DNA from: Collinsella sp.
Lineage (GTDB): Bacteria; Actinomycetota; Coriobacteriia; Coriobacteriales; Coriobacteriaceae
Direction of reading: 5' to 3'
NCBI GenBank assembly: GCA_019414545.1
Contig: DXLV01000023.1
Span: forward strand, 1-29,507
Length of the DNA: 29,507 bases
Shown here: piece after piece, positions 7,973-15,501 of the stretch
Numbering within the stretch: the stretch's first letter is position 1
Layout of the letters: every line of letters begins with the position of its first letter
Made by a program: the position numbers and the translations under genes
Notes under the pieces: model-generated
The model's database searches: none
What the model saw: the letters and a program-made list of their open reading frames with translations, nothing else
What the model was told of the DNA's origin: nothing

Positions 7973-9232
7973 ATGAAATACACCAAGCTCGAGCGTAACT
8001 GGGTTATGTACGATGTGGGAAACTCGGCCCTCGTGCTGCTCAATACCTCGGTGGTGCCCATCTACTTTAACGCCATCAATACCGGTGCTTCCTCGGCAGA
8101 CCTGGTGGTCGCTTGGGGCAACGCGCAGACGATTGCCTCGCTGGTCATTGCCATGCTCATGCCCATTCTGGGCGCGCTTGCCGATTACGCCGGCAACAAG
8201 ATTAAGTTCTTCTTGGGCTTCTTCCTCACGGGCCTGGTTCTTTGCCTGGCGCAGGCTATCCCAATGTCCGCCATGGCATTTTTGACCGTGTACGTGCTGT
8301 GCACCATCGGCCTTAACTCTTCTATGACGTTCTACGACGCCATGCTGCCCGACATTACCACCGACGAGCGCATGGACGCCGTGTCCAGCTCGGGCTATGC
8401 TTGGGGCTACATCGGTTCCACCGTGCCGTTCATCATCTGCCTGGCGCTTATCATGGGTGGTTCCGCTCTTGGTATCCCCACCATGCTGGCAACGCGTCTG
8501 TCGTTTGTCATCACCGGCGCCTGGTGGCTCATCTTTACCCTGCCGCTCATTCGCACCTATAAGCAGAAGTACGGTCGCGAGCGTGGTCCCCAGGACACCA
8601 TCGGCCACATCGTGGGCGGCGTGTTCTCCGAGGTCGGACACACCATGCGCGAGATCGCCCACAACAAGACCGTGCTGGTCTACATGATCGCGTTCTTCTT
8701 CTACATCGACGGCGTGCACACGGTCATTTCCATGGCAACCAGCTATGGATCGGCTTTGGGCATCGACTCGACCCAACTGGTGCTGGCTCTGCTCGTTACG
8801 CAGTTTGTGGCTTTCCCGTCCGCCATCATCTACGGCAAGCTTGCCGGTCGCGTGGGCACGCTCAATATGATCTTGGTGGCCGTCGCCGCCTATATGGGCA
8901 TCGTGCTCTTTGCCGCGTTCTTCCTCAAGACCGCCTTTGAGTTTTGGGTGCTTGCCATTTTGGTCGGCCTGTTCCAAGGCGGCGTGCAGGCGCTGAGCCG
9001 CAGCTACTTCGGCCGCATTATCCCCAAGGAAAAGTCCAACGAGTACTATGGCTTCTTTGACATCTTTGGTCGTTACGCAAGCGTTATGGGCACCTTTCTG
9101 GTGTCGGTCGTTACCTCGCTGACCGGCAACCCGTCGCTGGGCGTCCTTTCCATTGGCGTGCTGCTGGTCGTTGGCTTTGTGCTGCTGGTCCGTCTGTCCC
9201 GCATGTCTCAGACGGCAGAGCAGGCCGCATAG
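7973..9232 (+). CDS. MFS transporter, UMF1/Atg22-like family
   Basis: The 419-residue integral membrane protein has about 12 helices. The N-terminal WVMYDVGNSA motif (residues about 10-19) and the ILGALADYAGNKIKFF loop between TM2 and TM3 are typical of the Atg22-like UMF1 branch of the major facilitator superfamily. Later motifs such as LFQGGVQALSRSYFGRIIP near residue 332-350 also fit this branch. Yeast Atg22 exports amino acids from the vacuole; bacterial substrates are mostly unknown. The ribosome site GAAGGG lies 9 nt before the start. A -10-like TACGAT at 7926-7931 may give it its own promoter. Family is solid; substrate is not. Confidence 0.85.
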   Translation: MKYTKLERNWVMYDVGNSALVLLNTSVVPIYFNAINTGASSADLVVAWGNAQTIASLVIAMLMPILGALADYAGNKIKFFLGFFLTGLVLCLAQAIPMSAMAFLTVYVLCTIGLNSSMTFYDAMLPDITTDERMDAVSSSGYAWGYIGSTVPFIICLALIMGGSALGIPTMLATRLSFVITGAWWLIFTLPLIRTYKQKYGRERGPQDTIGHIVGGVFSEVGHTMREIAHNKTVLVYMIAFFFYIDGVHTVISMATSYGSALGIDSTQLVLALLVTQFVAFPSAIIYGKLAGRVGTLNMILVAVAAYMGIVLFAAFFLKTAFEFWVLAILVGLFQGGVQALSRSYFGRIIPKEKSNEYYGFFDIFGRYASVMGTFLVSVVTSLTGNPSLGVLSIGVLLVVGFVLLVRLSRMSQTAEQAA

Positions 9233-9324
9233 GAACCTGCCGGTAATTGCGTCCGCCGCGATACTCTTTTGGGGTTATCCGCAATAAACATTCTGACTTT
9301 CGAACAATGATTAGCCCAAGTGGG

Positions 9325-9382
9325 TATGATGGAGTCAGCTAGGTCGCGGGGCGTCGCCTGTGTTTGGCGGCGTCCCGTTTTT
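9325..9382 (+). promoter_or_regulatory. -10-like box plus hairpin with U-run in front of the glycosyltransferase
   Basis: TATGAT at 9325-9330 (no convincing -35) is followed by a 12-bp stem, 9347-9358 with 9366-9377 (two G-U pairs), and five T. The Shine-Dalgarno GGAGG at 9392-9396 begins 9 nt later, which leaves no room for a promoter after the hairpin. The hairpin lies 114 bp past the MFS stop. It may be either the MFS terminator or a 5' leader attenuator for the glycosyltransferase operon. Confidence 0.5.
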
Positions 9383-9403
9383 GTGTTGCAGGGAGGGTAA
9401 GGC

Positions 9404-10591
9404 ATGAACGCCACGGTCGTGATTCCAACGTATTGGGCGGGCGATGACGCTCGCGCAAACGCTCCTGGCACCTATGACCATTCGACACGACTCAACGCCG
9501 ACAATCCCGAACTCGACCGCTGCCTGGCCTCGCTTGAGCAGGTACGTGACATCCCGCGCATCATCCTTTTGGTGGTCTGTCCCGTTTCTGCCACAGCCGA
9601 TGTGTCGCTGCGCGTGCACGAGATTGTCGACGCGCATCCCACGCTCAAGGTCACCGTTGTCACCAACACCCAGGCCTCGCGCATCGCAGACCGGGTTGCT
9701 CAGATCGCACCCAAGGGTTCGGGCGAGTGCGTGAGTCTGCGAGGCTACGGCGCCATCCGCAACATGGGGCTAGCCTGTGCCGCTGTGCTGGGGCATGACG
9801 CGGTTATCTTTTTGGATGACGATGAGACTGTCATCGACGCCGACTTTATGAAGCGCGCGACCTATGCGCTGGGCCAGCAGACGCGTCAGGGCCTGCCGAT
9901 TTTGGTCAAGAGCGGTTACTTTTACGATCGCGACGGATCCCCGCTGGCGCCCACGGACAAGGTGGGCATCTGCCATCGTTGGTGGACCAAGCGCATCGAG
10001 TTCAACCGTTGGATGAAAAAGGCGCTCTCGGGCACCCGCATCTCGCGCTCCAACTACGTGTGCGGCGGCCTGATGGCCCTGCACGCCCGCGCCTTTACGC
10101 GTGTGGCCTTTGATCCGTTTATCACCCGTGGCGAGGATCTGGATTACCTCTTTAACATGCGCATGTTTGGCTATGACGTGTGGTTTGACAACGAGTGGGC
10201 CGTTCGTCACCTGCCTCCGGAGTCCGAAAAGCGCTCACCGCGCTTTATGCAGGATGTATACCGTTGGTACTACGAACGGGCCAAGTTGACATTCGCCGCG
10301 CATCAAAAGGAGCTCATTCCCGTTACGGCGGCATCGCTCATGCCCTACCCGGGCCCGTGGATTTCGCGCGAGCTCGACGACCGCGTGCGCAAGACCGCTA
10401 TGGTCCGCAGCATGTTTACCCGCGAGCACGAGGGCTACCTTCGCATTTGGCGCCACGGTATTGACGAGGCAAAGACCTACGCGCGCCAAAACGCCGCAAG
10501 CTACCTGCGTTTCCAGAGCTTTTGGCCCAAGATTATGGACGGTCTCTGGCGTGACGCACAACTGACCAGCATCCTGGAGGGGACTGAATGA
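9404..10591 (+). CDS. Family 2-like glycosyltransferase
   Basis: The 395-residue protein begins with ATVVIPTYW, a GT-A nucleotide-binding strand, and has an acidic metal/nucleotide motif at Asp138-Asp139-Asp140-Glu141 in FLDDDET. A later FITRGEDLDYLFNMR segment (about 242-256) matches the acceptor-side ED motif of GT2 enzymes. No membrane helices or signal peptide are seen, so it acts on the cytoplasmic face. The donor and acceptor are unknown; a wall or exopolysaccharide role is possible. Its stop codon overlaps the start of kinase 2 by 4 bp (ATGA), so it is translationally coupled to the second LytS/LytTR system, which is an unusual and informative arrangement. Confidence 0.82.
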   Translation: MNATVVIPTYWAGDDARANAPGTYDHSTRLNADNPELDRCLASLEQVRDIPRIILLVVCPVSATADVSLRVHEIVDAHPTLKVTVVTNTQASRIADRVAQIAPKGSGECVSLRGYGAIRNMGLACAAVLGHDAVIFLDDDETVIDADFMKRATYALGQQTRQGLPILVKSGYFYDRDGSPLAPTDKVGICHRWWTKRIEFNRWMKKALSGTRISRSNYVCGGLMALHARAFTRVAFDPFITRGEDLDYLFNMRMFGYDVWFDNEWAVRHLPPESEKRSPRFMQDVYRWYYERAKLTFAAHQKELIPVTAASLMPYPGPWISRELDDRVRKTAMVRSMFTREHEGYLRIWRHGIDEAKTYARQNAASYLRFQSFWPKIMDGLWRDAQLTSILEGTE

Positions 10592-11931
10592 TCGACCGCC
10601 GCGCCCAGCGCGATAGTTCAATATCAATCTTTCGTATCATCGCCGTTGTCTGCGCCATTTGCGTGCTGATGTACTTTATTTTTGCCCTGGTGACCGGAAT
10701 CGACCCAATCGCGACCGTGATCGCCTGCGCACTGCTGTGCATCTTTCTGTGTATCTTTATCTTTTTGACGCTCAATCCCGATTCGGTGCGCTCTCAGTAC
10801 ACCGAGGAAACGCTCTCGGTGGCCTCGGCCATGCTCGAGGACATTAAGGGCGGTCTGACGCAGGAGTCGGCGCGTTTGGTGTGCCGGCGCATTTTGCCCG
10901 AGACGCGCGCCATGACGGTGGCCATCACCGACGAGGGCAACGTGCTTGCCTGCGCGGGAGAGTTTGAGGAAAAACTACTGCCAGATTCTCCCATCCACAC
11001 GCTTGCCACACGCTACGTTATCGAACATGGCATCGTGCAGTCGTTCAACCGTATGGTGGATGTCGTGGGCTCGGACGGCTCGCACAACCAAGTTCCCGCC
11101 GGCATTATCGCCCCCATCAAGGTAGGCGATCGTACCGTCGGCACGCTCAAGTTCTACTACAAGACCCCGCGCGCCGTCGACCGTACCCAGTATGCGCTTG
11201 CCTCGGGCTTTGCCGAGATCTTGTCCACGCAGCTCGCCATCCACGAGCTCGAGGTGCAAAAGGAACTCACGGCGCGCGCCGAGGTGCGTGCGCTGCAAGC
11301 GCAGATTAACCCGCACTTCCTGTTCAACACGCTGAACACCATTGCATCGTTTACGCGCACCGACCCGCTGCGCGCCCGCGAGTTGCTGCGCGAGTTCTCC
11401 TCGTTCTACCGCGCCACGCTCGACAACTCGGGCTCGCTCATTCCCGTGTCGCGCGAGGTCGCACAGACCAAGCGCTACCTTACCTTTGAGAAGGCCCGCT
11501 TTGGCGAGGACCGGGTGCTTGCGACGTTCGATGTGTCCGAGGACGTGGAAGATACGCTGGTGCCGGCGTTCGTGATCCAGCCGATTGTCGAGAACGCCGT
11601 ACGTCATGGTATGGGCGATGACGACGCCCTGAGGATCGACGTGACCGTTCACCAAGACGGCGAGGATGCAATCTTGATTGCCGTGGCCGATAATGGCGTG
11701 GGCATGGATGAGGGTACCGCCGCCAGACTGTTTGACGAGCGCTCTGCCCGTCCCGACGCCAGCTCTCCCCAGGGTGGCGGCGCCGGTGTGGCCATGCACA
11801 ATATTTCGGAGCGCATCCATCGCTTTTATGGGCCGCACTCCTATACGCGTGTCGAATCGGCGCCGGGCAAGGGCACCAAAGTGCTTCTTCATCTTGATTT
11901 GTCAGAGAGCATCTTTGATATTCAAGAGTAG
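10588..11931 (+). CDS. LytS-type sensor histidine kinase 2
   Basis: The 447-residue protein has two membrane helices (about 15-37 and 42-60), a GAF-like region (about 70-210), and a His_kinase domain with His243 in QINPHFLFN, N box IQPIVENAVRHG and G1 box VADNGVGM. It is clearly paralogous to the kinase at 4676-6061: same domain order, a similar ALASGFAEILSTQLA linker before the H box, and no 5TMR_LYT module. GGAGGGG at 10576-10582 is the ribosome site and the start overlaps the glycosyltransferase stop. The next gene is its LytTR regulator. The overlap suggests that kinase level is tied to glycosyltransferase translation. Confidence 0.92.
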   Translation: MIDRRAQRDSSISIFRIIAVVCAICVLMYFIFALVTGIDPIATVIACALLCIFLCIFIFLTLNPDSVRSQYTEETLSVASAMLEDIKGGLTQESARLVCRRILPETRAMTVAITDEGNVLACAGEFEEKLLPDSPIHTLATRYVIEHGIVQSFNRMVDVVGSDGSHNQVPAGIIAPIKVGDRTVGTLKFYYKTPRAVDRTQYALASGFAEILSTQLAIHELEVQKELTARAEVRALQAQINPHFLFNTLNTIASFTRTDPLRARELLREFSSFYRATLDNSGSLIPVSREVAQTKRYLTFEKARFGEDRVLATFDVSEDVEDTLVPAFVIQPIVENAVRHGMGDDDALRIDVTVHQDGEDAILIAVADNGVGMDEGTAARLFDERSARPDASSPQGGGAGVAMHNISERIHRFYGPHSYTRVESAPGKGTKVLLHLDLSESIFDIQE

Positions 11932-12003
11932 AATAAAAGGCTACGGGCTCAACGTCATGCGACGGATGCCCGGCGTAGTTAGTTGACGAAAGGTTTTATC
12001 CCT

Positions 12004-12720
12004 ATGCTGCGTGCGATGATTGTGGATGATGAGGCGCCGGCTCGCTCGGAGCTTCGCTTCCTGCTCGAGCAAACGGGCAAGATCGGCACGATCACGGAGG
12101 CGTCGAGCGTCCGCTCCGCCATCGAGATGCTTATGGAAAGTCGCGTGGATGTCGTGTTTCTCGATATCTCGATGCCCGGTGCCTCGGGCCTGCAACTTGC
12201 CGAGGCGCTGCATAAGCTCAAAAATCCGCCGGCGATCGTGTTTGTGACTGCGTATAGCGACCATGCGGTCGAGGCATTCGACGTGGATGCCGTCGATTAT
12301 CTGATGAAGCCGGTCGAGGAAGCTCGCTTGGATCGCGCGATCGAGAAGGTCATGCAACGCGCCAAGCCGGTTACGGACAGCAAGGTGACCATCGAGCGTA
12401 TCCCGGTGGAAAAGGGCGGCCGCAAGGTGCTCATTCCCGTGGACGACATTCGCTTTATCATGGCCAAGGACGATTACTCCTGCATCTATACCGTCGATGA
12501 TCGCTTTTTGTCGACGACCTCGCTGGCGCAGTTTGAGGCCAAGCTCTGCGATTTTGGCTTCTTCCGTGTTCACCGCCGCTATATCGTCAACTTGGCGTGC
12601 GTCACGGACGTTGAGACGGTGCCCTCGGGCGCCATCCAGCTGGGCATTACGGGCGTCGACGAACGCGTGCCGGTTTCGCGCCGCCGCGTCGTGCCGCTCA
12701 AGAAGGCCCTGAGTCTCTAG
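12004..12720 (+). CDS. LytTR-family response regulator 2
   Basis: ATG at 12004 is preferred to the in-frame TTG at 11983, because AAAGG at 11989-11993 fits it and the receiver domain starts directly (MLRAMIVDDEAPARSEL). The 238-residue protein has phosphoacceptor Asp54 in VFLDISMPG, Thr in FVTAYSD, Lys in LMKPVEE, and a LytTR domain from about residue 130 with RVHRRYIVNL and VPVSRRRVVPLKK. It closely resembles regulator 1 throughout, which points to a duplication of the whole kinase-regulator pair. It is co-transcribed with kinase 2, 72 bp downstream, and followed by a strong terminator. Confidence 0.92.
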   Translation: MLRAMIVDDEAPARSELRFLLEQTGKIGTITEASSVRSAIEMLMESRVDVVFLDISMPGASGLQLAEALHKLKNPPAIVFVTAYSDHAVEAFDVDAVDYLMKPVEEARLDRAIEKVMQRAKPVTDSKVTIERIPVEKGGRKVLIPVDDIRFIMAKDDYSCIYTVDDRFLSTTSLAQFEAKLCDFGFFRVHRRYIVNLACVTDVETVPSGAIQLGITGVDERVPVSRRRVVPLKKALSL

Positions 12721-12726
12721 CACACT

Positions 12727-12777
12727 GGCCCCGCAGCCCTGTAGACCCATCGTCTGCGGAGCCGTGGGGCCTTTTTT
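12727..12777 (+). terminator. Terminator of the glycosyltransferase-kinase 2-regulator 2 operon
   Basis: The outer stem 12727-12732 (GGCCCC) pairs with 12766-12771 (GGGGCC), and an inner stem 12733-12736 pairs with 12754-12757. Six T follow. It starts 7 nt after the regulator stop codon. Confidence 0.8.
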
Positions 12778-12817
12778 GTATGTATCTGCCGAATCGTTTT
12801 TTTGCGGAAGGGATCCC

Positions 12818-13285
12818 ATGAACAGTGCAAGCGCCAAGCGTATCGACATCATCTCGGACACCCACGGCTATCTTTCGCCTGCGCTCCTGGATGAGCTTGA
12901 AGGCGCAGACCTGATTATCCACGCCGGCGACCTCACGTCAGAGATGGACTACGAGCACCTATGCACCATCGCCCCCGTGCGGGCCGTACTGGGCAACAAC
13001 GATTACTACCGCGACTACGGCCCCGATGTAGACCGTCTTGCGCTCTTTACCTACGAAGGTCTCAAATTCGCCGTAGCCCACTACCGCGAAGACCTTCCGG
13101 TGGGATCCGTAGACGTAGCCATCAACGGTCACACCCACGTAACCAAAGAAGCCCAAGTGGGCCGTTGCTTAGTCCTCAACCCGGGCAGCGCCAGCTACCC
13201 CCGAGGCACCCGAGGCCCCACCATGGCCAGAATGCTCGTCAAAGATGGCAAGATCATAAGTACCAAGTTTATTGATCTAGACTAA
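12818..13285 (+). CDS. YfcE/MJ0936-type metallophosphodiesterase
   Basis: ATG at 12818 has GGAAGGG a few bases upstream; an earlier in-frame ATG at 12764 lies in the preceding terminator and is rejected. The 155-residue protein is a compact calcineurin-like phosphoesterase with all metal motifs: Asp14-x-His16 in SDTHG, HAGDLTS, GNND, AHYRED and GHTH, then NPGS near the end. These proteins bind two divalent metals and hydrolyse phosphodiesters in vitro; the physiological substrate is uncertain. No signal peptide is seen. It is a single gene between two terminators. Confidence 0.88.
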   Translation: MNSASAKRIDIISDTHGYLSPALLDELEGADLIIHAGDLTSEMDYEHLCTIAPVRAVLGNNDYYRDYGPDVDRLALFTYEGLKFAVAHYREDLPVGSVDVAINGHTHVTKEAQVGRCLVLNPGSASYPRGTRGPTMARMLVKDGKIISTKFIDLD

Positions 13286-13292
13286 CCGCAAC

Positions 13293-13329
13293 AAAAACGG
13301 GGGATGTAAAACCGCATCTCCCGTTTTTT
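13293..13329 (+). terminator. Terminator of the phosphodiesterase gene
   Basis: Bases 13294-13306 pair with 13315-13327 (one G-U pair), and the A-rich 5' side and T-run (13324-13329) make it potentially bidirectional. Confidence 0.75.
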
Positions 13330-13457
13330 ATGAGCCAAAGGCCGAGTTTCAACAAGAATAATCAGACCAACCCTACCGCGGAGAACGAGGAGCTCGAGCC
13401 GCGGAAGCGGCGAGGAACAAGAACTGTTTGGGCAAAGTGACGGCAGGGAGGGCCCGA

Positions 13458-13508
13458 AAAATTTTTTCAAAAAAGTTGTTGCGCGCCGGACAGACTTCTG
13501 TGTATACT
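13458..13508 (+). promoter_or_regulatory. tRNA-Asp promoter with A/T-rich UP-like element
   Basis: A-tract and T-tract runs at about 13457-13474 sit just upstream of TTGCGC (13479-13484) and TATACT (13503-13508), 18 nt apart. A/T tracts just before -35 are typical UP elements of strong stable-RNA promoters. The distance from -10 to the tRNA 5' end is 46 bp, which allows a short leader. Confidence 0.55.
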
Positions 13509-13554
13509 AATCCCCGCAGCGCACGCGAGCGGAAACAAACGCGAACGTCTGCCT

Positions 13555-13632
<78 letters not shown>

Positions 13633-13640
13633 ACGCAATT

Positions 13641-13667
13641 AAAGCCACGTCTTCGGACGTGGCTTTT
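13641..13667 (+). terminator. tRNA-Asp terminator
   Basis: A 10-bp perfect stem closed by a TTCG tetraloop is followed by TTTTT, starting 8 nt after the encoded CCA. Confidence 0.9.
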
Positions 13668-13798
13668 TGCGTTTGATACACTTTGTTTCGATAGAACGAT
13701 CGCCCTGAGGCATCTTTGCCCAGAATCCCCGCGCCTTCGGGAACGCAAGTAAAATCCAATAAGCATATCTGTCTAAACAGCAGCTTTGTTGCGCAACA

Positions 13799-13831
13799 CC
13801 TGTTCAACGAGACAGGGGGTTAGGTTATACT
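13799..13831 (+). promoter_or_regulatory. Rrf2-gene promoter with overlapping dyad (possible operator)
   Basis: TTCAAC (13803-13808) and TATACT (13826-13831) are 17 nt apart. The dyad CCTGT-N8-ACAGG (13799-13803 and 13812-13816) covers the -35. Rrf2 regulators bind dyads and often autoregulate, so this could be its own operator. Confidence 0.4.
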
Positions 13832-13990
13832 AAATTGCACTGTAGGCCGCATCTGATGCATTTCGCTCCAAGCGCGGCACTCAGTGGATATCCGATTTAC
13901 CATTTGGATGTCCTGCGGTCATTTAGCGTCTCGACACAAGCTCGGCCCCGGAGCTCGTTCGAGCTGTTCGTATTCCTTGAAAGGGGAAAA

Positions 13991-14476
13991 ATGGACATAT
14001 CGAGGAAGACTGATTACGCCCTTCGTATGTTGGCGATGCTTGCCGAGGATCCGGAGCGTTTGCTTTCTGTTCGCACCGCTGCCGAAGAGGTCAATGTTCC
14101 GTATTCGTTTGCCCGCTCGATTCAGCACGGTTTGGTCCAGGCCGGTATTGTGGAGAGCCTGCGTGGCGTCCACGGTGGCATGCGTCTCAAGGTCAGTCCG
14201 GACGACGTCACTATCCGCCAGGTCGTCGAGGCCGTTCAAGGCCCTATGGTTATGAATGATTGCACCGCGCCCGATGGTGACTGTGCGCGCATGGGCACGT
14301 GCTGCTATCATCCCCTGTGGGCCGGAGCCCAAGCGTTGATGCGCGATTACCTCGATTCCGTTTCGCTCGGCGACATCGTCGCTCACCGCCAGTTCCCGGC
14401 CGTCGATCCCAAGTTCGCCGACCGCGAAGCGTTTCCCGAGTACGCCACCTGCGCGTGCGCTTGCCGGGAGGAATAG
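13991..14476 (+). CDS. Rrf2-family Fe-S transcriptional regulator
   Basis: ATG at 13991 follows AAGGGG with 4-nt spacing; the longer in-frame reading from 13835 is untranslated leader. The 161-residue protein has an N-terminal winged helix (MDISRKTDYALRML, with the recognition helix region around VPYSFARSI and wing GVHGG at about 59-63). Cys91, Cys98 and Cys104 (also Cys105) sit in the loop where IscR and NsrR bind an Fe-S cluster. The C-terminus ends in a second group, Cys154, Cys156 and Cys158, which is unusual. It probably senses redox, nitric oxide or Fe-S status. It is in an operon with a MutY-like gene 21 bp downstream and close to rubrerythrin, supporting an oxidative-stress role. Exact class (IscR, NsrR or other) is not decided. 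Confidence 0.88.
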   Translation: MDISRKTDYALRMLAMLAEDPERLLSVRTAAEEVNVPYSFARSIQHGLVQAGIVESLRGVHGGMRLKVSPDDVTIRQVVEAVQGPMVMNDCTAPDGDCARMGTCCYHPLWAGAQALMRDYLDSVSLGDIVAHRQFPAVDPKFADREAFPEYATCACACREE

Positions 14477-14497
14477 CGCCGCATAAGGAGCATAGCC

Positions 14498-15403
14498 ATG
14501 ATTCAGGACCCCTTTCGTTCGATGATTCGTTCGGAAGGGGTTCTGCGTTATCGCGACCTTCCGTGGCGCCGCACGCGCGATCCGTACATCATTTGGCTTT
14601 CTGAGGTCATGCTGCAGCAAACACAGGTACCACGCGTGGAGACGCGTATGCCGGCGTGGCTCGATCGCTTTCCGACCGTGCAGGCGCTTGCCCAGGCCGC
14701 GCCTTCCGATGTTTTGGACGCTTGGCAGGGCATGGGCTACAACCGACGCGCTCTGGCGCTTCACGGGGCCGCTCAACGGGTCGTAGAGGATTGGGGCGGG
14801 GAGTTTCCGCACGAGACGCGTGACTTGGTCGCTCTGCCTGGTATTGGCCCGGCAACGGCGCAAGGTATCCGGTCGTTTGCGTTTGATCTTCCGGGCGTGT
14901 ATCTGGAGACCAACGTGCGCACGGTCTTTCTGCATCACTTCTTTCCCGATGTGCCGGCTGTTCCCGATCGCGAACTGGTGCCGCTGATTCAGGCGGCCTG
15001 TCCGGCGGCCCCCGGTGCGGCGCCCGACGAGATCGCTCCCTTTGCCGTGCCTCAAGACGATGCCGACACGCCGCGCGCGTGGTATTACGCGTTGCTGGAT
15101 TACGGCGCGTATCTTAAAAAGATGCTGCCCAACCCGTCCAGGCGCTCGGCGGGCTATAGTCGTCAGTCCAAGTTTGAGGGCTCGCGTCGTCAAAAGCGCG
15201 CGCATATCGTGCGCATGTTGCTAGCGGCGCGCGACGGGCGGCCGGCAGGCATTACGCTCGATGAGGCCGTCGCAGGCGTTGACGAGATGGAGACGGCGGC
15301 CGGCCGGGAGTCGGTCGAGCGCGAGCTGGTCGCGAGTATTCTGGCCGATCTGGAGCGCGAGGGTTTTTGCCGCTCCGAGGACGATCGTTGGCTGAGTGTG
15401 TAG
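14498..15403 (+). CDS. MutY-like HhH-GPD glycosylase without Fe-S cluster
   Basis: The 301-residue protein aligns by eye with MutY: LPWRRTRDPYIIWLSEVMLQ at the N-terminus with Glu36 matching the catalytic Glu37 of E. coli MutY, then LPGIGPATAQGI (helix-hairpin-helix). At the position of catalytic Asp138 (LDGNVKRV in E. coli) it has LETNVRTV, so Glu137 replaces Asp. The four-cysteine Fe-S loop is missing; after YALLDYGAYLKK the chain continues with NPSRRSAGYSRQSKFEGS. The C-terminal 8-oxoG recognition domain is also absent or very short, compared with about 350 residues in MutY. It belongs to a divergent cluster-free branch, whose lesion specificity I do not know. AAGGAG at 14484-14489 is the ribosome site. 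Confidence 0.8.
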   Translation: MIQDPFRSMIRSEGVLRYRDLPWRRTRDPYIIWLSEVMLQQTQVPRVETRMPAWLDRFPTVQALAQAAPSDVLDAWQGMGYNRRALALHGAAQRVVEDWGGEFPHETRDLVALPGIGPATAQGIRSFAFDLPGVYLETNVRTVFLHHFFPDVPAVPDRELVPLIQAACPAAPGAAPDEIAPFAVPQDDADTPRAWYYALLDYGAYLKKMLPNPSRRSAGYSRQSKFEGSRRQKRAHIVRMLLAARDGRPAGITLDEAVAGVDEMETAAGRESVERELVASILADLEREGFCRSEDDRWLSV

Positions 15404-15421
15404 CCCGCTCGAATTTTAAGG

Positions 15422-15476
15422 TTTAGATTTTCGGCAGGGGGTACCATAAAATAAGGCCGCTCAAAGCCTATGGGCG
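15422..15476 (+). promoter_or_regulatory. Possible rubrerythrin promoter with leader hairpin
   Basis: TTTAGA (15422-15427) and CATAAA (15445-15450) are 17 nt apart. A 7-bp stem (15454-15460 with 15470-15476, one G-U) follows without a T-run, then GAAGGGA before the start. Confidence 0.35.
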
Positions 15477-15501
15477 GCATGTATTGAAGGGAAGTACACC
15501 T

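Larger units (their letters stand above)
13633..13990 (+). other. 358-bp intergenic region: tRNA terminator and Rrf2 promoter/leader
   Basis: The tRNA terminator is at 13641-13667 (AAGCCACGTC stem, TTCG loop, five T). A promoter for the Rrf2 gene is at 13803-13831. The 160-nt transcript leader that would follow has no supported small ORF; it includes a short palindrome AGCTCGTTCGAGCT at about 13952-13965. Confidence 0.5.

Noticed and set aside
4676..12720. Pyruvate-sensing BtsSR/YpdAB systems
   Set aside because: The multi-helix LYT sensor domain is missing in both kinases, so the known signal cannot be assumed.
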